DNA of 64,000 nucleotides from Litoribacillus peritrichatus (lineage in GTDB: Bacteria > Pseudomonadota > Gammaproteobacteria > Pseudomonadales > Litoribrevibacteraceae), in the NCBI RefSeq assembly GCF_039537985.1, contig NZ_BAABBN010000017.1, forward strand, positions 124,001-188,000, written 5' to 3'. Position 1 is the first letter of the stretch; the number at the start of each line of letters is the position of its first letter. The position numbers and the translations under genes were made by a program. This document shows positions 27,530 to 38,567 of the stretch, in pieces. The notes beneath the pieces are model-generated. The model was given only the letters and a program-made list of their open reading frames with translations, was not told the origin of the DNA and searched no databases.

Positions 27530-28831
27530 TTAATGGAGTTTCAGACGCGGTCGGATGACGCGATTAATCCGGCCTGAAAGTCCGATCAACAGGGTTTTGA
27601 AGTAGCCGTGCAAGGCTATTTGATGCAACCGATACAGCGAAATATACACAATGCGGGCAATGCGCCCTTCCACCATCATCGAGCCGCTGGTCAGGTTACC
27701 CATTAAGCTGCCAACGGTGGAGTAACGGCTTAATGACACCAAAGACCCGTGGTCGTGATAGGTGTAGTTTTGCTGTTCCTTGCCTTTGTAGCGATTCATG
27801 ATGTTTTTATACACATGAGACGCTTGCTGGTGTGCTGCCTGAGCGCGGGGTGGTACCGGCTTGCCGTTGTCCTGTAGCAGAAACGAACAATCGCCAATGG
27901 CGTAGATGTTCTCGTCGTTGGTGGTCTGCAAGGTTTCCCGGACATTCAGCTGATTGGTGCGGGTGGTTTCCAGCCCTTCAATGTCTTTCAGGAACGCCGG
28001 TGCTTTTACGCCGGCGGCCCAGACTCTGAGGTCGGCCTCAATCAGGTTTCCGTCTTTGGTTTCAAAGCCTTGTTCGGTCACTCGAGTAATCATGGTTTGA
28101 GTGGCGACCGTGACCCCAAGCTTTTCAAGCTCTTTATGGGCGGCGGCAGAAATTCTGGGCGGCAGCGCCGGCAGGATGCGTTCACCGGCTTCAATTACAC
28201 TGACATTCAGTTGTTCATGTTGAAGGTTATCCAGCCCGTAAGCGGATAGCTCTTCCGCCGTGTTGTGCAGCTCTGCAGCAAGTTCAACGCCTGTCGCCCC
28301 TGCGCCAACAATGGCAATATTGAGCTTGAAGTCATCGCGGCCCTGCGCTTCGGCGTTGGCCTTCAGGTAGGTGTTTAATAGCTTCTTATGGAAGCGCTCT
28401 GCCTGATGGCGGCTGTCCAGAAAATAGCAGTTCTGCTCGGCGCCGGGTGTACCAAAGTCATTGGTGACACTGCCGATGGCAATGACCAGAATGTCATAGC
28501 TGAGCCGACGCTCCGGCAAAACGAGGGTGTCTCCGTCGCTGATGGCTTCAAGAACAATTTGTTTATTGTCCCTGTCCACTCCGGACATACGGCCCAGATG
28601 AAAGGTAAATCCGTGATTGTGCGCATGCGCGCGATAACTCAGTTCATCTATGCCCGAATCCATGGAACCCGTTGCCACTTCGTGTAGCAAAGGTTTCCAC
28701 AGATGGGTGTTGCTGGCGTCAATGAGCTTGACGGTGGCCCGATCCTTTTTGCCTAACTTGTTGCCAAGTTTGGTTGCGAGTTCTAAGCCTCCTGCACCAC
28801 CGCCGACAATTACGATTTTTTGTTTTATCAT
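27530..28831 (-). CDS. ndh: Type II NADH dehydrogenase
   Basis: Non-proton-pumping NADH:quinone oxidoreductase of 433 aa on the inner membrane face. An FAD dinucleotide motif VGGGAGGLE lies at residues 8-16, a second NADH-binding motif [15 protein letters not shown] lies at about 174-188, and a third glycine/Asp segment YAIGDCSF near 310 completes the FAD site. The C-terminal amphipathic region fits membrane attachment. It is divergent from the ferredoxin-reductase gene and has its own terminator. Confidence 0.95.
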   Translation of the reverse strand: MIKQKIVIVGGGAGGLELATKLGNKLGKKDRATVKLIDASNTHLWKPLLHEVATGSMDSGIDELSYRAHAHNHGFTFHLGRMSGVDRDNKQIVLEAISDGDTLVLPERRLSYDILVIAIGSVTNDFGTPGAEQNCYFLDSRHQAERFHKKLLNTYLKANAEAQGRDDFKLNIAIVGAGATGVELAAELHNTAEELSAYGLDNLQHEQLNVSVIEAGERILPALPPRISAAAHKELEKLGVTVATQTMITRVTEQGFETKDGNLIEADLRVWAAGVKAPAFLKDIEGLETTRTNQLNVRETLQTTNDENIYAIGDCSFLLQDNGKPVPPRAQAAHQQASHVYKNIMNRYKGKEQQNYTYHDHGSLVSLSRYSTVGSLMGNLTSGSMMVEGRIARIVYISLYRLHQIALHGYFKTLLIGLSGRINRVIRPRLKLH

Positions 28832-28977
28832 GGCGATATCCCAATAAGTGTTTGTCCGGGCATTATAGCTGAGACGTGGCGTAATCAGAATTAAAATGCA
28901 CTTCTTTAGTGCTTGTTGTTCTTAGGCGCCTTAGAATGTCGGATATTGTTACCTAGAACTGAATCGGAGCAGAGATC

Positions 28978-29940
28978 TTGCAGCCAACCATTACATTTCA
29001 GAATACGGTGATTGAGGCCGACCCGGATAAAAGTGTGTTGGAGAACTTATTGGCTTACGGTTTTGCGGTACCGAACAGCTGTCGGGCGGGCATTTGTCAG
29101 GCTTGTAAGCTGCTGGCGATTGACGGCGAAGTCGCTGCGGAAGCTCAAAATGGTTTGTCGGATGCTCAAAAGCAGCTTGGGATCTTTCTGGCGTGTTGTT
29201 GTCGAGCCAGTTCTAGCTTAACGGTGGGTTTGCCCGATGCGGCACAAATCAGCCAGCAGGCACGGGTGTTGGAGAAAGCGCTGATTGCTGAGAACGTGCT
29301 GCGTTTGAGACTAAAGGTGGACTTTAAATGGCAGCCAGGGCAAGTCATCAACTGCTTAAAAGACGATACCTTAATTCGGAGTTATTCCATTGCCAGCACC
29401 ATGGCGGAGGGGTTTGTGGAGCTGCACATTCGTTTATACCCGAACGGTCGCTTTGGTCAATGGGCAAAACAGGCGCTTCATGAAGGCGATTTGCTGCGGG
29501 TGGAATTGCCCTTTGGTGAGTGTGTCTATGATCCGGCCAGTTATCAGCAGGATTTACTGCTGGTGGCGACCGGAACAGGATTAGCGCCGTTAATCGGCAT
29601 TATAAAAGAAGCAATTGCCAATCATCATCAAGGTCATCTGATTTTGTATGTGGGGGCTGGTGAGCCTAGCCACTTTTATTATGCTCAGGAACTCTCCGCG
29701 CTGGCGGCCGGGTTCAGCGGGCTGAAGGTGCACTATGTGGCGCGACGAAATCCGGAAGACACCATGTTTGCCGGTAACGTTGAAGATGTGGTGTTAGCGC
29801 AACACACGCAGATGAAAGGGTTGCGGGCTTATTTGTGTGGTGCTCCCGAAATGACCTCGGCACTGATGAAGAAATGTTTTATGCGAGGCATTAAAAAGGC
29901 CGATTTGCTGGTGGATGCTTTCGAACCGGCCCGGCAATAA
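28978..29940 (+). CDS. 2Fe-2S ferredoxin/FAD reductase (phenol hydroxylase reductase-like)
   Basis: Electron-transfer flavoprotein of 320 aa. The N-terminal plant-type 2Fe-2S domain carries CRAGICQAC with a later Cys, the FAD-binding motif is RSYSIAS near 136, and the NAD-binding segment GTGLAPLIG begins near 199. It resembles the reductase subunits of oxygenases and the CDP-6-deoxyglucoseen reductase branch. The start is a TTG at 28978 after a GGAG site. No oxygenase partner is adjacent, so its electron acceptor is unknown. Confidence 0.85.
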   Translation: MQPTITFQNTVIEADPDKSVLENLLAYGFAVPNSCRAGICQACKLLAIDGEVAAEAQNGLSDAQKQLGIFLACCCRASSSLTVGLPDAAQISQQARVLEKALIAENVLRLRLKVDFKWQPGQVINCLKDDTLIRSYSIASTMAEGFVELHIRLYPNGRFGQWAKQALHEGDLLRVELPFGECVYDPASYQQDLLLVATGTGLAPLIGIIKEAIANHHQGHLILYVGAGEPSHFYYAQELSALAAGFSGLKVHYVARRNPEDTMFAGNVEDVVLAQHTQMKGLRAYLCGAPEMTSALMKKCFMRGIKKADLLVDAFEPARQ

Positions 29941-29963
29941 ATGGTACATGACACGGCGCGTCG

Positions 29964-30230
29964 TCAGTTGGTTTTCATCACGTACTCACCCTTCGAGTTT
30001 TTGATCAGAATATAATATTTCTTACCGTCGCATTGCACTTTTGTGCCTGAGCCATGAGGCTTCATACTGGTAATTTCATTGCACTTGACGCCGCCGTCCT
30101 GAAGAACCTGAAGTGCCGTCATGGCATTTTGAACGTCGTTGCCGACTTTCAGGTCGACCCCGGGAACACCAAATGCCAGTGCGAGTGAGGAAGTGCAGCC
30201 CATGAGGGTGACGAAGAATAGTTTGTTCAT
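29964..30230 (-). CDS. Small exported protein of unknown function
   Basis: An 88-aa protein starting at 30230 after a GGAG site. The signal sequence MNKLFFVTLMGCTSSLALAFG holds a possible lipobox (LMGC) but also a signal peptidase I-like ALA, so a lipoprotein or a periplasmic protein are both possible. The mature part has two cysteines (VKCNEI and VQCDGKKYY) that could form a disulphide. I recognise no family. Confidence 0.65.
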   Translation of the reverse strand: MNKLFFVTLMGCTSSLALAFGVPGVDLKVGNDVQNAMTALQVLQDGGVKCNEITSMKPHGSGTKVQCDGKKYYILIKNSKGEYVMKTN

Positions 30231-30355
30231 TCGCGGCTCCTTTGAGTTAATACCGATCTCTTTACACACCCTAGCAGTAAATGACGTGCTTATCTGAAAA
30301 AGCGATGGGCTGTCGTTTTTAGTCAATGCTCAGAGTTTGTTGGGTGTTGCAGAGC

Positions 30356-30381
30356 TAAAAAAGGCCCGGATGGGCCTTTTT
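30356..30381 (-). terminator. Terminator of crc
   Basis: AAAAAGGCCC/GGGCCTTTTT hairpin with T run on the minus strand, just beyond the crc stop. Its symmetry would let it act in both directions. Confidence 0.8.
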
Positions 30382-30409
30382 GGGGAGCGGATGAGTTGTG
30401 GTGGAAGGG

Positions 30410-31210
30410 TCAGAAAAAGTCGAAATCTTCTTCGCCGTTCAGCTCATAGTCATAATCGATGATGACTGGAGCGTGATCACTGAATCGTTTGTTTTTATAC
30501 ACTTTTGCATGGGCAGCACGACGCTTTAAGCCCGGCGTTCCTAAGTGGTAATCAATCCGCCAGCCTTCGTTGCGTTCCCAGGTGCCTGCCTGATCCGGCC
30601 ACCAGGTAAACTCATCGTTGTCATAATTGGCTTCGCGGAAGCAGTCCACGTAACCCATTGGCCCGAGAATGTGATCCATCCAGGCGCGCTCTTCATCCAT
30701 AAACCCGGATTTGCCTTGCTGATTTTTCCAGTCGTAGACGTCTCCCGTTTTATGGCCGACGTAAACCGTGCCGCAGAACAAGAAATCACGGCGCTTGCGT
30801 AATGTCTTCTTCAGGTGGCCCATGAAGGCTTTCATGAACTGGAATTTGTGATCTTGCAACGGTGTTCCGGCGACACCGGAAGGAAAGAGCACGGAGGCGA
30901 TACTTAATTTTTCAAAATCGGCCTGGATAAAGCGGCCTTCCATATCGAACTCTGGGTTACCTAACCCAAACATAATGGCTTTCGGAGGCTCTTTGCAGTA
31001 AACAGCAACGCCTGAAAACCCATCTTCGTCAGCATCAAAGAAGTACCCGGAGTACTCTCCTGGGTTGATCATATCTTCGCTTAACTGATATTCCTTGGCT
31101 TGTAGATCCTGAACGCAAACCACATCTGCGTCTTGCTCTATCATCCATTCAAAAAAGCCACGTTCTGCAGCTTGTTTAATGCCATTTACGTTGAGACTGA
31201 TAATTCTCAT
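30410..31210 (-). CDS. crc: Catabolite repression control protein Crc
   Basis: Exonuclease III-fold protein of 266 aa. Similarity to Pseudomonas Crc is strong along the chain (MRIISLNVNGI, then the WRIDYHLGTPGL region). Key ExoIII active-site residues are altered: the metal-binding Glu is Asp35 (VQD) and the GDxN motif is GTVY (147-150), while the final D-H pair region SDHAP is kept. It is therefore more likely the non-nuclease regulator that works with Hfq than a DNA-repair enzyme. It lies next to pyrE, divergent, as in Pseudomonas. Confidence 0.85.
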   Translation of the reverse strand: MRIISLNVNGIKQAAERGFFEWMIEQDADVVCVQDLQAKEYQLSEDMINPGEYSGYFFDADEDGFSGVAVYCKEPPKAIMFGLGNPEFDMEGRFIQADFEKLSIASVLFPSGVAGTPLQDHKFQFMKAFMGHLKKTLRKRRDFLFCGTVYVGHKTGDVYDWKNQQGKSGFMDEERAWMDHILGPMGYVDCFREANYDNDEFTWWPDQAGTWERNEGWRIDYHLGTPGLKRRAAHAKVYKNKRFSDHAPVIIDYDYELNGEEDFDFF

Positions 31211-31388
31211 TGACTGCTCCCAAGTTCGAGAGTGCGTATGATACCCGACAAGTGGCTCAAGATTAATAATACCATGCTAAAAAACGTTATTTTTATTGTT
31301 ACTAATTTGTATCACAACCCTTTCAGTACTTGCTTACGGAGCTGGAATTCCCATAATGAGCGCAAAGAAATTATGAGGCCTACATTCC

Positions 31389-32030
31389 ATGCAAGACTAT
31401 CAACACGATTTTATCAAGTTTGCGATCAATCAAGGTGTACTAAAATTTGGCGAATTTACCCTGAAATCGGGTCGAGTCAGTCCGTATTTCTTTAATGCCG
31501 GATTATTTAACTCCGGCGCTTCACTAGCAGCGTTGGGTAAATTTTATGCGCAAACCATCGTGGACTCCGGTATCGAGTTTGATGTTATTTTTGGTCCTGC
31601 ATACAAAGGCATTCCGCTGGCGGCGGTGACGGCTTTTGCGTTATCCGAATTCCACGGAATCGATGTGCCTTACGTTTTTAACCGCAAAGAAGCCAAGGCT
31701 CATGGTGAGGGTGGTACTTTGGTCGGGGCTGAGCTGAAAGGTAAAGTGCTGATCATTGATGATGTGATCACGGCGGGTACTGCGATTCGTGAAGTCATGT
31801 CGATCATTCAGGACAACGGTGCCGAACCTGCCGGTGTCGTGATTGCTCTGAATCGTCAGGAGCGCGGAAAGGGTGAGTTGTCTGCCATTCAGGAAGTGGA
31901 ACGGGATTACAACATGCCGGTGGCCAGCATTGTCGACCTGAAGCAAGTGCTTGAGTTCGTTAAAAACGAAGCGGAACTGGCAGAGCACGTGACGGCGGTA
32001 AGTCAATACCGCGATACTTACGGCGTTTAA
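31389..32030 (+). CDS. pyrE: Orotate phosphoribosyltransferase
   Basis: Converts orotate and PRPP to OMP in pyrimidine synthesis. At 213 aa it has the usual length. The PRPP-binding motif [14 protein letters not shown] is at about 118-131 and the orotate-side PAYKGIPLA at 71-79. The promoter lies in the 178-bp gap to crc. Confidence 0.96.
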   Translation: MQDYQHDFIKFAINQGVLKFGEFTLKSGRVSPYFFNAGLFNSGASLAALGKFYAQTIVDSGIEFDVIFGPAYKGIPLAAVTAFALSEFHGIDVPYVFNRKEAKAHGEGGTLVGAELKGKVLIIDDVITAGTAIREVMSIIQDNGAEPAGVVIALNRQERGKGELSAIQEVERDYNMPVASIVDLKQVLEFVKNEAELAEHVTAVSQYRDTYGV

Positions 32031-32065
32031 TGCCCGTTGTATTGGTCAGTGATTGAATGAAGATA

Positions 32066-32093
32066 AGGGGCTTTGTTGAGAAGCCCCTTTTTT
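32066..32093 (+). terminator. Terminator after pyrE
   Basis: AAGGGGCTT/AAGCCCCTT stem followed by six T residues. Confidence 0.9.
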
Positions 32094-32134
32094 GTGCTCT
32101 ATCCGGGATTAAGTGTTTCGTTGAATCAGTAGAT

Positions 32135-32905
32135 TCACCAAAACGCTTTCACCACCAGGCTCAGACCGGTGGCAATGGTCATCACTTCAAACGTGCGCTT
32201 AATCAGGGTATTGCCTTTGGCGATTGAAATATGGGCTCCGGCATAACCGCCGAGCAGCGACCCTAATAACAGGCTTGGCAACCATGCCCATTCAACCGGC
32301 GCTTGCAGAGCCAGCGTCATTGCGCCGGTTGCGTTCCAGAACAGCCCCACCAAAATTAAGGTGTAGGTCACAGCCCTGAGGTAGTCCAGACCAAACCAGC
32401 GCACCAGCCAGATGGTGACAAACAAGCCTGTGCCGGAGGTTAATGAACCGTTGAGGAATCCGATGAAAAAAATGACGCCCCCGCCGATCAGATAACCACG
32501 GATGCTGAACGGCCGTAAGTTGGCTTCGTTGCCGAGGTTCGGTTTAAAGGCAGAATAAAAACCTAAGCCTATAGTTAAGAGACCCAGTGCCAGTTGTGCG
32601 TAAAAGTCAGGAATGTGAATAATGACACTGGCACCGACGATGACACCGGGTAATCCGCAACCTAAGATGAATAATGAAAAGGGCCAGTGTATGGAGCCTT
32701 CGCGGAAATGACGAATGGATGCGCCGAGGCCCAGAGCGACGCTGGCAATTTTATGCGTTGCCAGTGCCGGGGTAAAAGCCAAGCCTAAAAACAATAAGGC
32801 GGGTAATTGCAACAGTCCGGCACCGCCACCTGCCATGGCAGAAAATGCGTTGGCAACAAAAGCAATCAAAAAGAGTCCAAGGATGAGAGTTAGGTCAATA
32901 GGCAT
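32135..32905 (-). CDS. TSUP/TauE-SafE family permease
   Basis: Inner-membrane protein of 256 aa with about eight hydrophobic segments and the TSUP repeats (an N-terminal GGGAGLLQLPALLFLG segment and a second GGVIFFIGFLNGSLTSGTG). Relatives export sulfite or take up sulfur-containing organic anions. The substrate here is not evident, and no sulfur-metabolism gene adjoins it. It is convergent with pyrE. Confidence 0.85.
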   Translation of the reverse strand: MPIDLTLILGLFLIAFVANAFSAMAGGGAGLLQLPALLFLGLAFTPALATHKIASVALGLGASIRHFREGSIHWPFSLFILGCGLPGVIVGASVIIHIPDFYAQLALGLLTIGLGFYSAFKPNLGNEANLRPFSIRGYLIGGGVIFFIGFLNGSLTSGTGLFVTIWLVRWFGLDYLRAVTYTLILVGLFWNATGAMTLALQAPVEWAWLPSLLLGSLLGGYAGAHISIAKGNTLIKRTFEVMTIATGLSLVVKAFW

Positions 32906-32997
32906 AAAGTACTGATCTTGCTATAGTTAACGGCAACAAAGAATGCAAGTGTATCACGCAATTCCTTAAACCTTTTTTGAAATATTCGATGTGGGTA

Positions 32998-33648
32998 ATG
33001 ATTAAATTTTTCAAGCTTAAACGTTGCGCTGTGTTAATTATCTTTGGTCTGGGCAGTTTGTCCGTTCAGGCGGTGGAATATTTCCGCTATAAAGATAAAA
33101 ACGGTATGCAGGTGATCAATACTTACATTCCGCCTGAATACGTAGCCAACGGTTATGAAGTGATTACGTCTCAGGGGCAGGTGCTTGAGGTAATTGATCC
33201 GGCACCGACGTTGGAAGAGTTAGCGGAACGCAACGAGCAAAAGCGGTTGGCCAAAGAGGAAGCACAAAGAGCTGCCGCGCAGCAGGAAGTGGATGAGCGT
33301 TTACAGAAACTCTACAGTCACCCGGATGATGCTCGCCGGGCGCTGGAACGAAAACTCAATGAGCTGGATTACCAGATCAGCCAGAAGCGCGGTCAGTTAT
33401 TGGTGCTGAAGGGTAAAAAAGAGAAAAACGAAGAATACGCAGCCTCTCGGGAGCGCTCAGGAAGGAAGGTGTCAGAAGAAACCATTTTGGACATCGAACG
33501 CTTGAGTCGTCAGATTGAAGACCTCAATAAACAGATTGAACTCATTAAGGAAAATAAAGCCATCGCCCGTCTTAAATTCAAGAAAGACATTGACCGGATG
33601 GTGATTTTATTTAATGAGAAGCGTCGTAAAAATATCAACAGCAAGTAA
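32998..33648 (+). CDS. DUF4124 domain periplasmic protein with coiled coil
   Basis: A protein of about 216 aa with signal peptide MIKFFKLKRCAVLIIFGLGS. The DUF4124 segment begins at EYFRYKDKNGMQVIN. The middle and end are charged and heptad-rich (about residues 70-205), consistent with a coiled coil. I start at ATG 32998; upstream ATG 32989 and TTG 32977 are possible. Function unknown; many DUF4124 proteins are envelope-associated. Confidence 0.75.
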   Translation: MIKFFKLKRCAVLIIFGLGSLSVQAVEYFRYKDKNGMQVINTYIPPEYVANGYEVITSQGQVLEVIDPAPTLEELAERNEQKRLAKEEAQRAAAQQEVDERLQKLYSHPDDARRALERKLNELDYQISQKRGQLLVLKGKKEKNEEYAASRERSGRKVSEETILDIERLSRQIEDLNKQIELIKENKAIARLKFKKDIDRMVILFNEKRRKNINSK

Positions 33649-33699
33649 CGTCGTCCCTGACGTTACGGGGAAAGGGTTGTTGGGTATTACTAGCGATGA

Positions 33700-34302
33700 C
33701 TAACTAACCGGCACCAACAAGCTGTCCTTCAGAATCAACCACTGGGTTTTAAAATGGCTGGTGGGTTTCTTTTTGAAATTACTTCGGACGTATTGGCTGA
33801 TCTGGCCGTCTGCATAAGCCAGCAACATTTGGGCGGTTTCAGTTGTACCGCCTCGGGTGGTCATCTGGTCGCGCAGTTCAGCTTCGCGCATTACCTGTTT
33901 AAGCTGCGTTTCCAGGCGCTCATAAAGCTGCTCTAAGCGATCTCTCAGGCGTTGCTTCTCGCCTGCCAATACGTCACCGTTCAGAATACGGCACATACCT
34001 GGATTACGCTCAGAGAACATCAGGATTAACCCCAGTATTTTCTCACAACGAATCAGGGTTTCTGATTCGTTCTGCATGATTAAGGTGATGTTGGAGAACA
34101 AGGTTTCTTCGATGAACTCGATTAATCCTTCAAACATCTTGGCCTTGCTTGGAAAATGACGGTACAACGCGGCCTCGGATACTCCGACTTCTTTTGCCAG
34201 TGCGGCAGTGGTAATTCGTTGGCCCGGACTGCTTTCCAACATTGCAGCCAGGGCTTCCAGAATCTGGAGTTTACGAGACGGTTTTTTCTCTTTATCTGTC
34301 AT
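33700..34302 (-). CDS. slmA: Nucleoid occlusion factor SlmA
   Basis: TetR-like DNA-binding protein of 200 aa that blocks Z-ring formation over the nucleoid by antagonising FtsZ. The HTH reads ITTAALAKEVGVSEAALYRH at about 31-50, followed by FPSKAKMFEGLIEFIEETLF, both typical of SlmA. It lies 26 bp after argB in the same orientation, between argB and the TSUP/DUF4124 genes. Confidence 0.92.
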   Translation of the reverse strand: MTDKEKKPSRKLQILEALAAMLESSPGQRITTAALAKEVGVSEAALYRHFPSKAKMFEGLIEFIEETLFSNITLIMQNESETLIRCEKILGLILMFSERNPGMCRILNGDVLAGEKQRLRDRLEQLYERLETQLKQVMREAELRDQMTTRGGTTETAQMLLAYADGQISQYVRSNFKKKPTSHFKTQWLILKDSLLVPVS

Positions 34303-34328
34303 TACTGCTGTATTCCAATAACATGTTA

Positions 34329-35291
<963 letters not shown>

Positions 35292-37847
35292 TTAGAACGG
35301 AATTTGCAATGATGGATCAGCCGAAAGAATGGCTTCCCGGAACTGGCCCTGAATCAACGCCAGTGAATCCTCATCGACACCTTCAAAGCGCAGCGTCAGT
35401 GTTGGCGTGGTATTCGACGCTCTGACCAGACCCCAGCCATTATCGAAGTCCACCCGAATGCCGTCAATTTCGGTGATGGTTGCCGCAGGGGTGCACAGCG
35501 ACTCTTTGATTTTAACAATCAGTTCAAACTTGGACTGATCTTCCGCATCGATGTGATACTCCGGAGACAGCACGCCGACCGGGTAGCCCTTGAAGACTTC
35601 AGAAACGGGTCTGTGGTCGGTGCTGAGTAATTCCAGTAAGCGGGCGCCTGCGTACAAGCCGTCGTCAAAGCCGTACCAGCGTTCATTAAAGATAATGTGG
35701 CCGGACATTTCGCCGCCAAAAGTGGAGCCCAGCTCCAGCATTTTGGTTTTAAGCAGCGAGTGGCCCGATTTCCACATTACAGGTCTGCCGCCCTGATGGC
35801 TGATGTACTCGCCTACCTTGCTTGAACATTTGACGTCATAAACGATGTCGGTCCCCGGACACCGGCTTAATACATCGCGGGCAAACATCATGATCAACTG
35901 ATCGGAATAGATGGTATTGCCTTGATCATCGACGACCACAATCCGATCGCCGTCGCCGTCGAACGCAATCCCCAGATCCGCCTGCTCTTCTTTGATCCGT
36001 GCTTTTAGGTCGGTCAGGTTCACTTCTTCAATGGGGTCCGGGTGATGATTCGGGAAGTTACCGTCCACTTCGCAGTACATAGGGATGACATCGCAGCCGA
36101 TGCTTTCGTATAAATGCGGTGCGTATTTTCCGGCAACACCATTGCCCGCATCGATGACCACTTTGAGTGGCTGGGCAATGGCAATGTCGGAGGCGATGCG
36201 CTCCATGTATTCCTGATCCAGGTTCATACTGTGATAACTGCCTTCGCCCGACAGCAGGTCGTTTTCGGTGATGCGTTCGTATAAACGTTTGATGCCTTCC
36301 TCATGAAGGGTTTCACCGTCGATCATGATCTTGATGCCGTTGTATTCCGGCGGGTTATGAGAGCCGGTGATCATAATGCCTGAATTGGATTCCTGAGTGA
36401 ATGCCGCGTAGTAAACCACAGGCGTTGCCACTTCACCGATGTCGATGACGTCCCGGCCTGTGGATTTTAGTCCTTGAATGAGTGCGTCTGCTAAGTCCGG
36501 GCTGGACAACCGACCATCGTGTCCGACATAGATGGTTTGCTGACCGCGCTCATAAGCTTCGCTGCCGAGTGCCTGACCGATGATTTCAGCGACTTCCGGA
36601 GTCAGCTGATCACCCACCCGGCCACGAATGTCGTAGGCGCGAAAAATCTGACGGCTGACCAAGTGTGCGTCATGGTCTTCTACGACCTCCATGCTTGCTT
36701 CATCAAGTTCCAGATCCAAATGCAGATCATCTGCGTCGGAAGACGGTGCTGTTTTAATGGCATTTTCGAAGGTATCCGGTGCTGACGGAATCAACTTGTT
36801 GATCATTTCCGGGCCGTTGCGTTTGGTTTGCTGATAGAGCGCTTGCGCTAATGTTTCAAATTGACCCAGAGTAAACTCCGGCTGCTTGGGCTTTCTGCCT
36901 CCGGCCAGGGACAGGGTGAACTCTGACAGCATGTGCATGTTCTTATTCATTTTACTGTTCAGAATGTAATAGAAAGCGGCAATGCCAATGAGTGCCAACA
37001 CGGCAGCGATGAGACCGGCAATCAGGGTTTGAGCCTGATTAAGCAACGGCTGATTTATTAATTGATCGGCTATTTGGTAACTGACCGTCAAATGACGTAT
37101 ATCGGACACTTGGGAATAGGCGTAGCCTTGTTGGTTGCCGTTGCCCATTTGAAAGACCAATTGTGCGGAATCGTCCAAAAAGCTTTGTTCGATCTTCAGC
37201 TCGCCGATATTGGTATCGAGCTGATAAAACTCGCCAAACAGGGCCTGAGCGTGATAGGTCACCAGCAGAGTCGCAACAATTTGGCCCGAACTGTTGTTAA
37301 TGGTACTGACGGTTTGAACGTAGTTGGTTTTGTTCAGCTTATGAATTTCAATTGGTGGCGACTGTTTCTTTTCGGCACGTTTAATCATATCCAGACCGGC
37401 AAAGGTCAGTGGAATTTCAGATTGGGTGTCTAATTGGGCCTGGCCTTGGGGAATGATCCGAACGGCTGCGGCATCCGTCAGCAAACTTTTAATGCGCGCT
37501 TCGGTGGAAGCCAGGATGGATTTGTCCGTCACCTGAATCATTAACAGCAGGTCTTCCTGAGCGGCTACCTGATCTGTGGCGCTTTGCAGTTGTTTTAACC
37601 GATGGTTAAATGCCTTAAGGTAAGTTCGTCCCAGGTTGCTTTGTAAGGTTTCAAGGTGCTGTTGATTGGCGCCGCTCGAGTTCATAAGCTGAACGCCGGT
37701 ACTGATGACAATGGCCAGCAAAATGGCAACCAGCAGCATCAAGATAAGACCGATCAAACCACCTTTGGGCGCTTTCGGTATGCTGGCTGCGGTTTTCGTG
37801 CTCTCTTCGGGTGTTTGTTCAGTAGGCTTTTTTTTCAGCAATGCCAC
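35292..37847 (-). CDS. algC: Phosphomannomutase/phosphoglucomutase AlgC with membrane extension
   Basis: An 851-aa fusion-like protein. The first roughly 395 residues have a transmembrane segment at 31-50, a sensor-like extracytoplasmic region, and a second membrane segment at 276-296. The phosphohexomutase domain begins near residue 397 (FRAYDIRGR) with the catalytic serine S496 in TGSHNPP and the metal loop DGDGDR at 630-635. It interconverts mannose or glucose 6- and 1-phosphates for exopolysaccharide and LPS precursors. Pseudomonas AlgC has a comparable N-terminal extension. It lies in the dut-algC-argB block. Confidence 0.93.
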   Translation of the reverse strand: MALLKKKPTEQTPEESTKTAASIPKAPKGGLIGLILMLLVAILLAIVISTGVQLMNSSGANQQHLETLQSNLGRTYLKAFNHRLKQLQSATDQVAAQEDLLLMIQVTDKSILASTEARIKSLLTDAAAVRIIPQGQAQLDTQSEIPLTFAGLDMIKRAEKKQSPPIEIHKLNKTNYVQTVSTINNSSGQIVATLLVTYHAQALFGEFYQLDTNIGELKIEQSFLDDSAQLVFQMGNGNQQGYAYSQVSDIRHLTVSYQIADQLINQPLLNQAQTLIAGLIAAVLALIGIAAFYYILNSKMNKNMHMLSEFTLSLAGGRKPKQPEFTLGQFETLAQALYQQTKRNGPEMINKLIPSAPDTFENAIKTAPSSDADDLHLDLELDEASMEVVEDHDAHLVSRQIFRAYDIRGRVGDQLTPEVAEIIGQALGSEAYERGQQTIYVGHDGRLSSPDLADALIQGLKSTGRDVIDIGEVATPVVYYAAFTQESNSGIMITGSHNPPEYNGIKIMIDGETLHEEGIKRLYERITENDLLSGEGSYHSMNLDQEYMERIASDIAIAQPLKVVIDAGNGVAGKYAPHLYESIGCDVIPMYCEVDGNFPNHHPDPIEEVNLTDLKARIKEEQADLGIAFDGDGDRIVVVDDQGNTIYSDQLIMMFARDVLSRCPGTDIVYDVKCSSKVGEYISHQGGRPVMWKSGHSLLKTKMLELGSTFGGEMSGHIIFNERWYGFDDGLYAGARLLELLSTDHRPVSEVFKGYPVGVLSPEYHIDAEDQSKFELIVKIKESLCTPAATITEIDGIRVDFDNGWGLVRASNTTPTLTLRFEGVDEDSLALIQGQFREAILSADPSLQIPF

Positions 37848-38000
37848 GGTACAGTCCTTATTGGAAATTTACTGAATCCATGTAAAGGGTAAGCATAGAC
37901 GAAAAAATTCATCTGTAAGGTCTTACCCTCAATAAAGTGGTCAGTCGTGAACCTTTGATTTTGTTAGCTTTGTTTTTCGGGTTCGCAGAATCTTTGGCTC

Positions 38001-38459
38001 TTAATGTTTGCCTGTGCTGCCAAACCCGCCGGCACCACGGTCAGATTCGTCAAAGTCCGTCACGATTTTGTATTCGGGTTGAATGACAGGAACAATGACC
38101 ATTTGGGCAATACGTTCGCCAATTTCGATGGTGAAACTGGTATTGCCCCGGTTCCAGACAGAAACCATTAACTGGCCCTGATAGTCTGAATCGATGAGCC
38201 CAACCAGATTACCCAATACGATGCCATGTTTGTGACCTAACCCGGAGCGCGGCAGTAACATCGCTGCCAGTCCCGGATCGGCGAGATGGATGGCCATCCC
38301 GGTCGGAATTAATTGGGTTTCACCGGGTGCTATGGTTAATGCTTCATCAAGACAAGCCCGTAGATCGAGTCCCGCTGAGCCTTCTGTTGCAAAGGCAGGC
38401 ATAGGAATGGATTGCCCCAGGCGCTCGTCGAGAATTTTTAAATCTACTGTTACTGACAT
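38001..38459 (-). CDS. dut: dUTP diphosphatase
   Basis: Hydrolyses dUTP to dUMP and PPi. The ATG at 38459, after an AAGGA site, gives 152 aa, the normal trimeric dUTPase length; an upstream in-frame ATG adds 13 non-conserved residues. Motifs seen are AGLDLRAC (motif 1), PRSGLG (2), [13 protein letters not shown] (3), RIAQMV (4) and the C-terminal [11 protein letters not shown] (5). Transcribed between coaBC and algC. Confidence 0.95.
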   Translation of the reverse strand: MSVTVDLKILDERLGQSIPMPAFATEGSAGLDLRACLDEALTIAPGETQLIPTGMAIHLADPGLAAMLLPRSGLGHKHGIVLGNLVGLIDSDYQGQLMVSVWNRGNTSFTIEIGERIAQMVIVPVIQPEYKIVTDFDESDRGAGGFGSTGKH

Positions 38460-38567
38460 GGTGAAGTCCTTAATGTGTTCAATGTTTTGATAAACCAAAG
38501 CGTTAAATCATGAGCCAGGTCGATGATTTAACGGCTATTTTATGATGATTTTTACGCCAGGTTTGTT

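Noticed and set aside
31210..31242. TTGACT ... TATGAT as a pyrE promoter
   Set aside because: The spacer would be 21 bp, too long for a normal sigma-70 promoter.
36519..37433. Plus-strand open frames inside algC
   Set aside because: They are antisense to conserved phosphohexomutase and sensor-like regions and have no ribosome binding site or family match.
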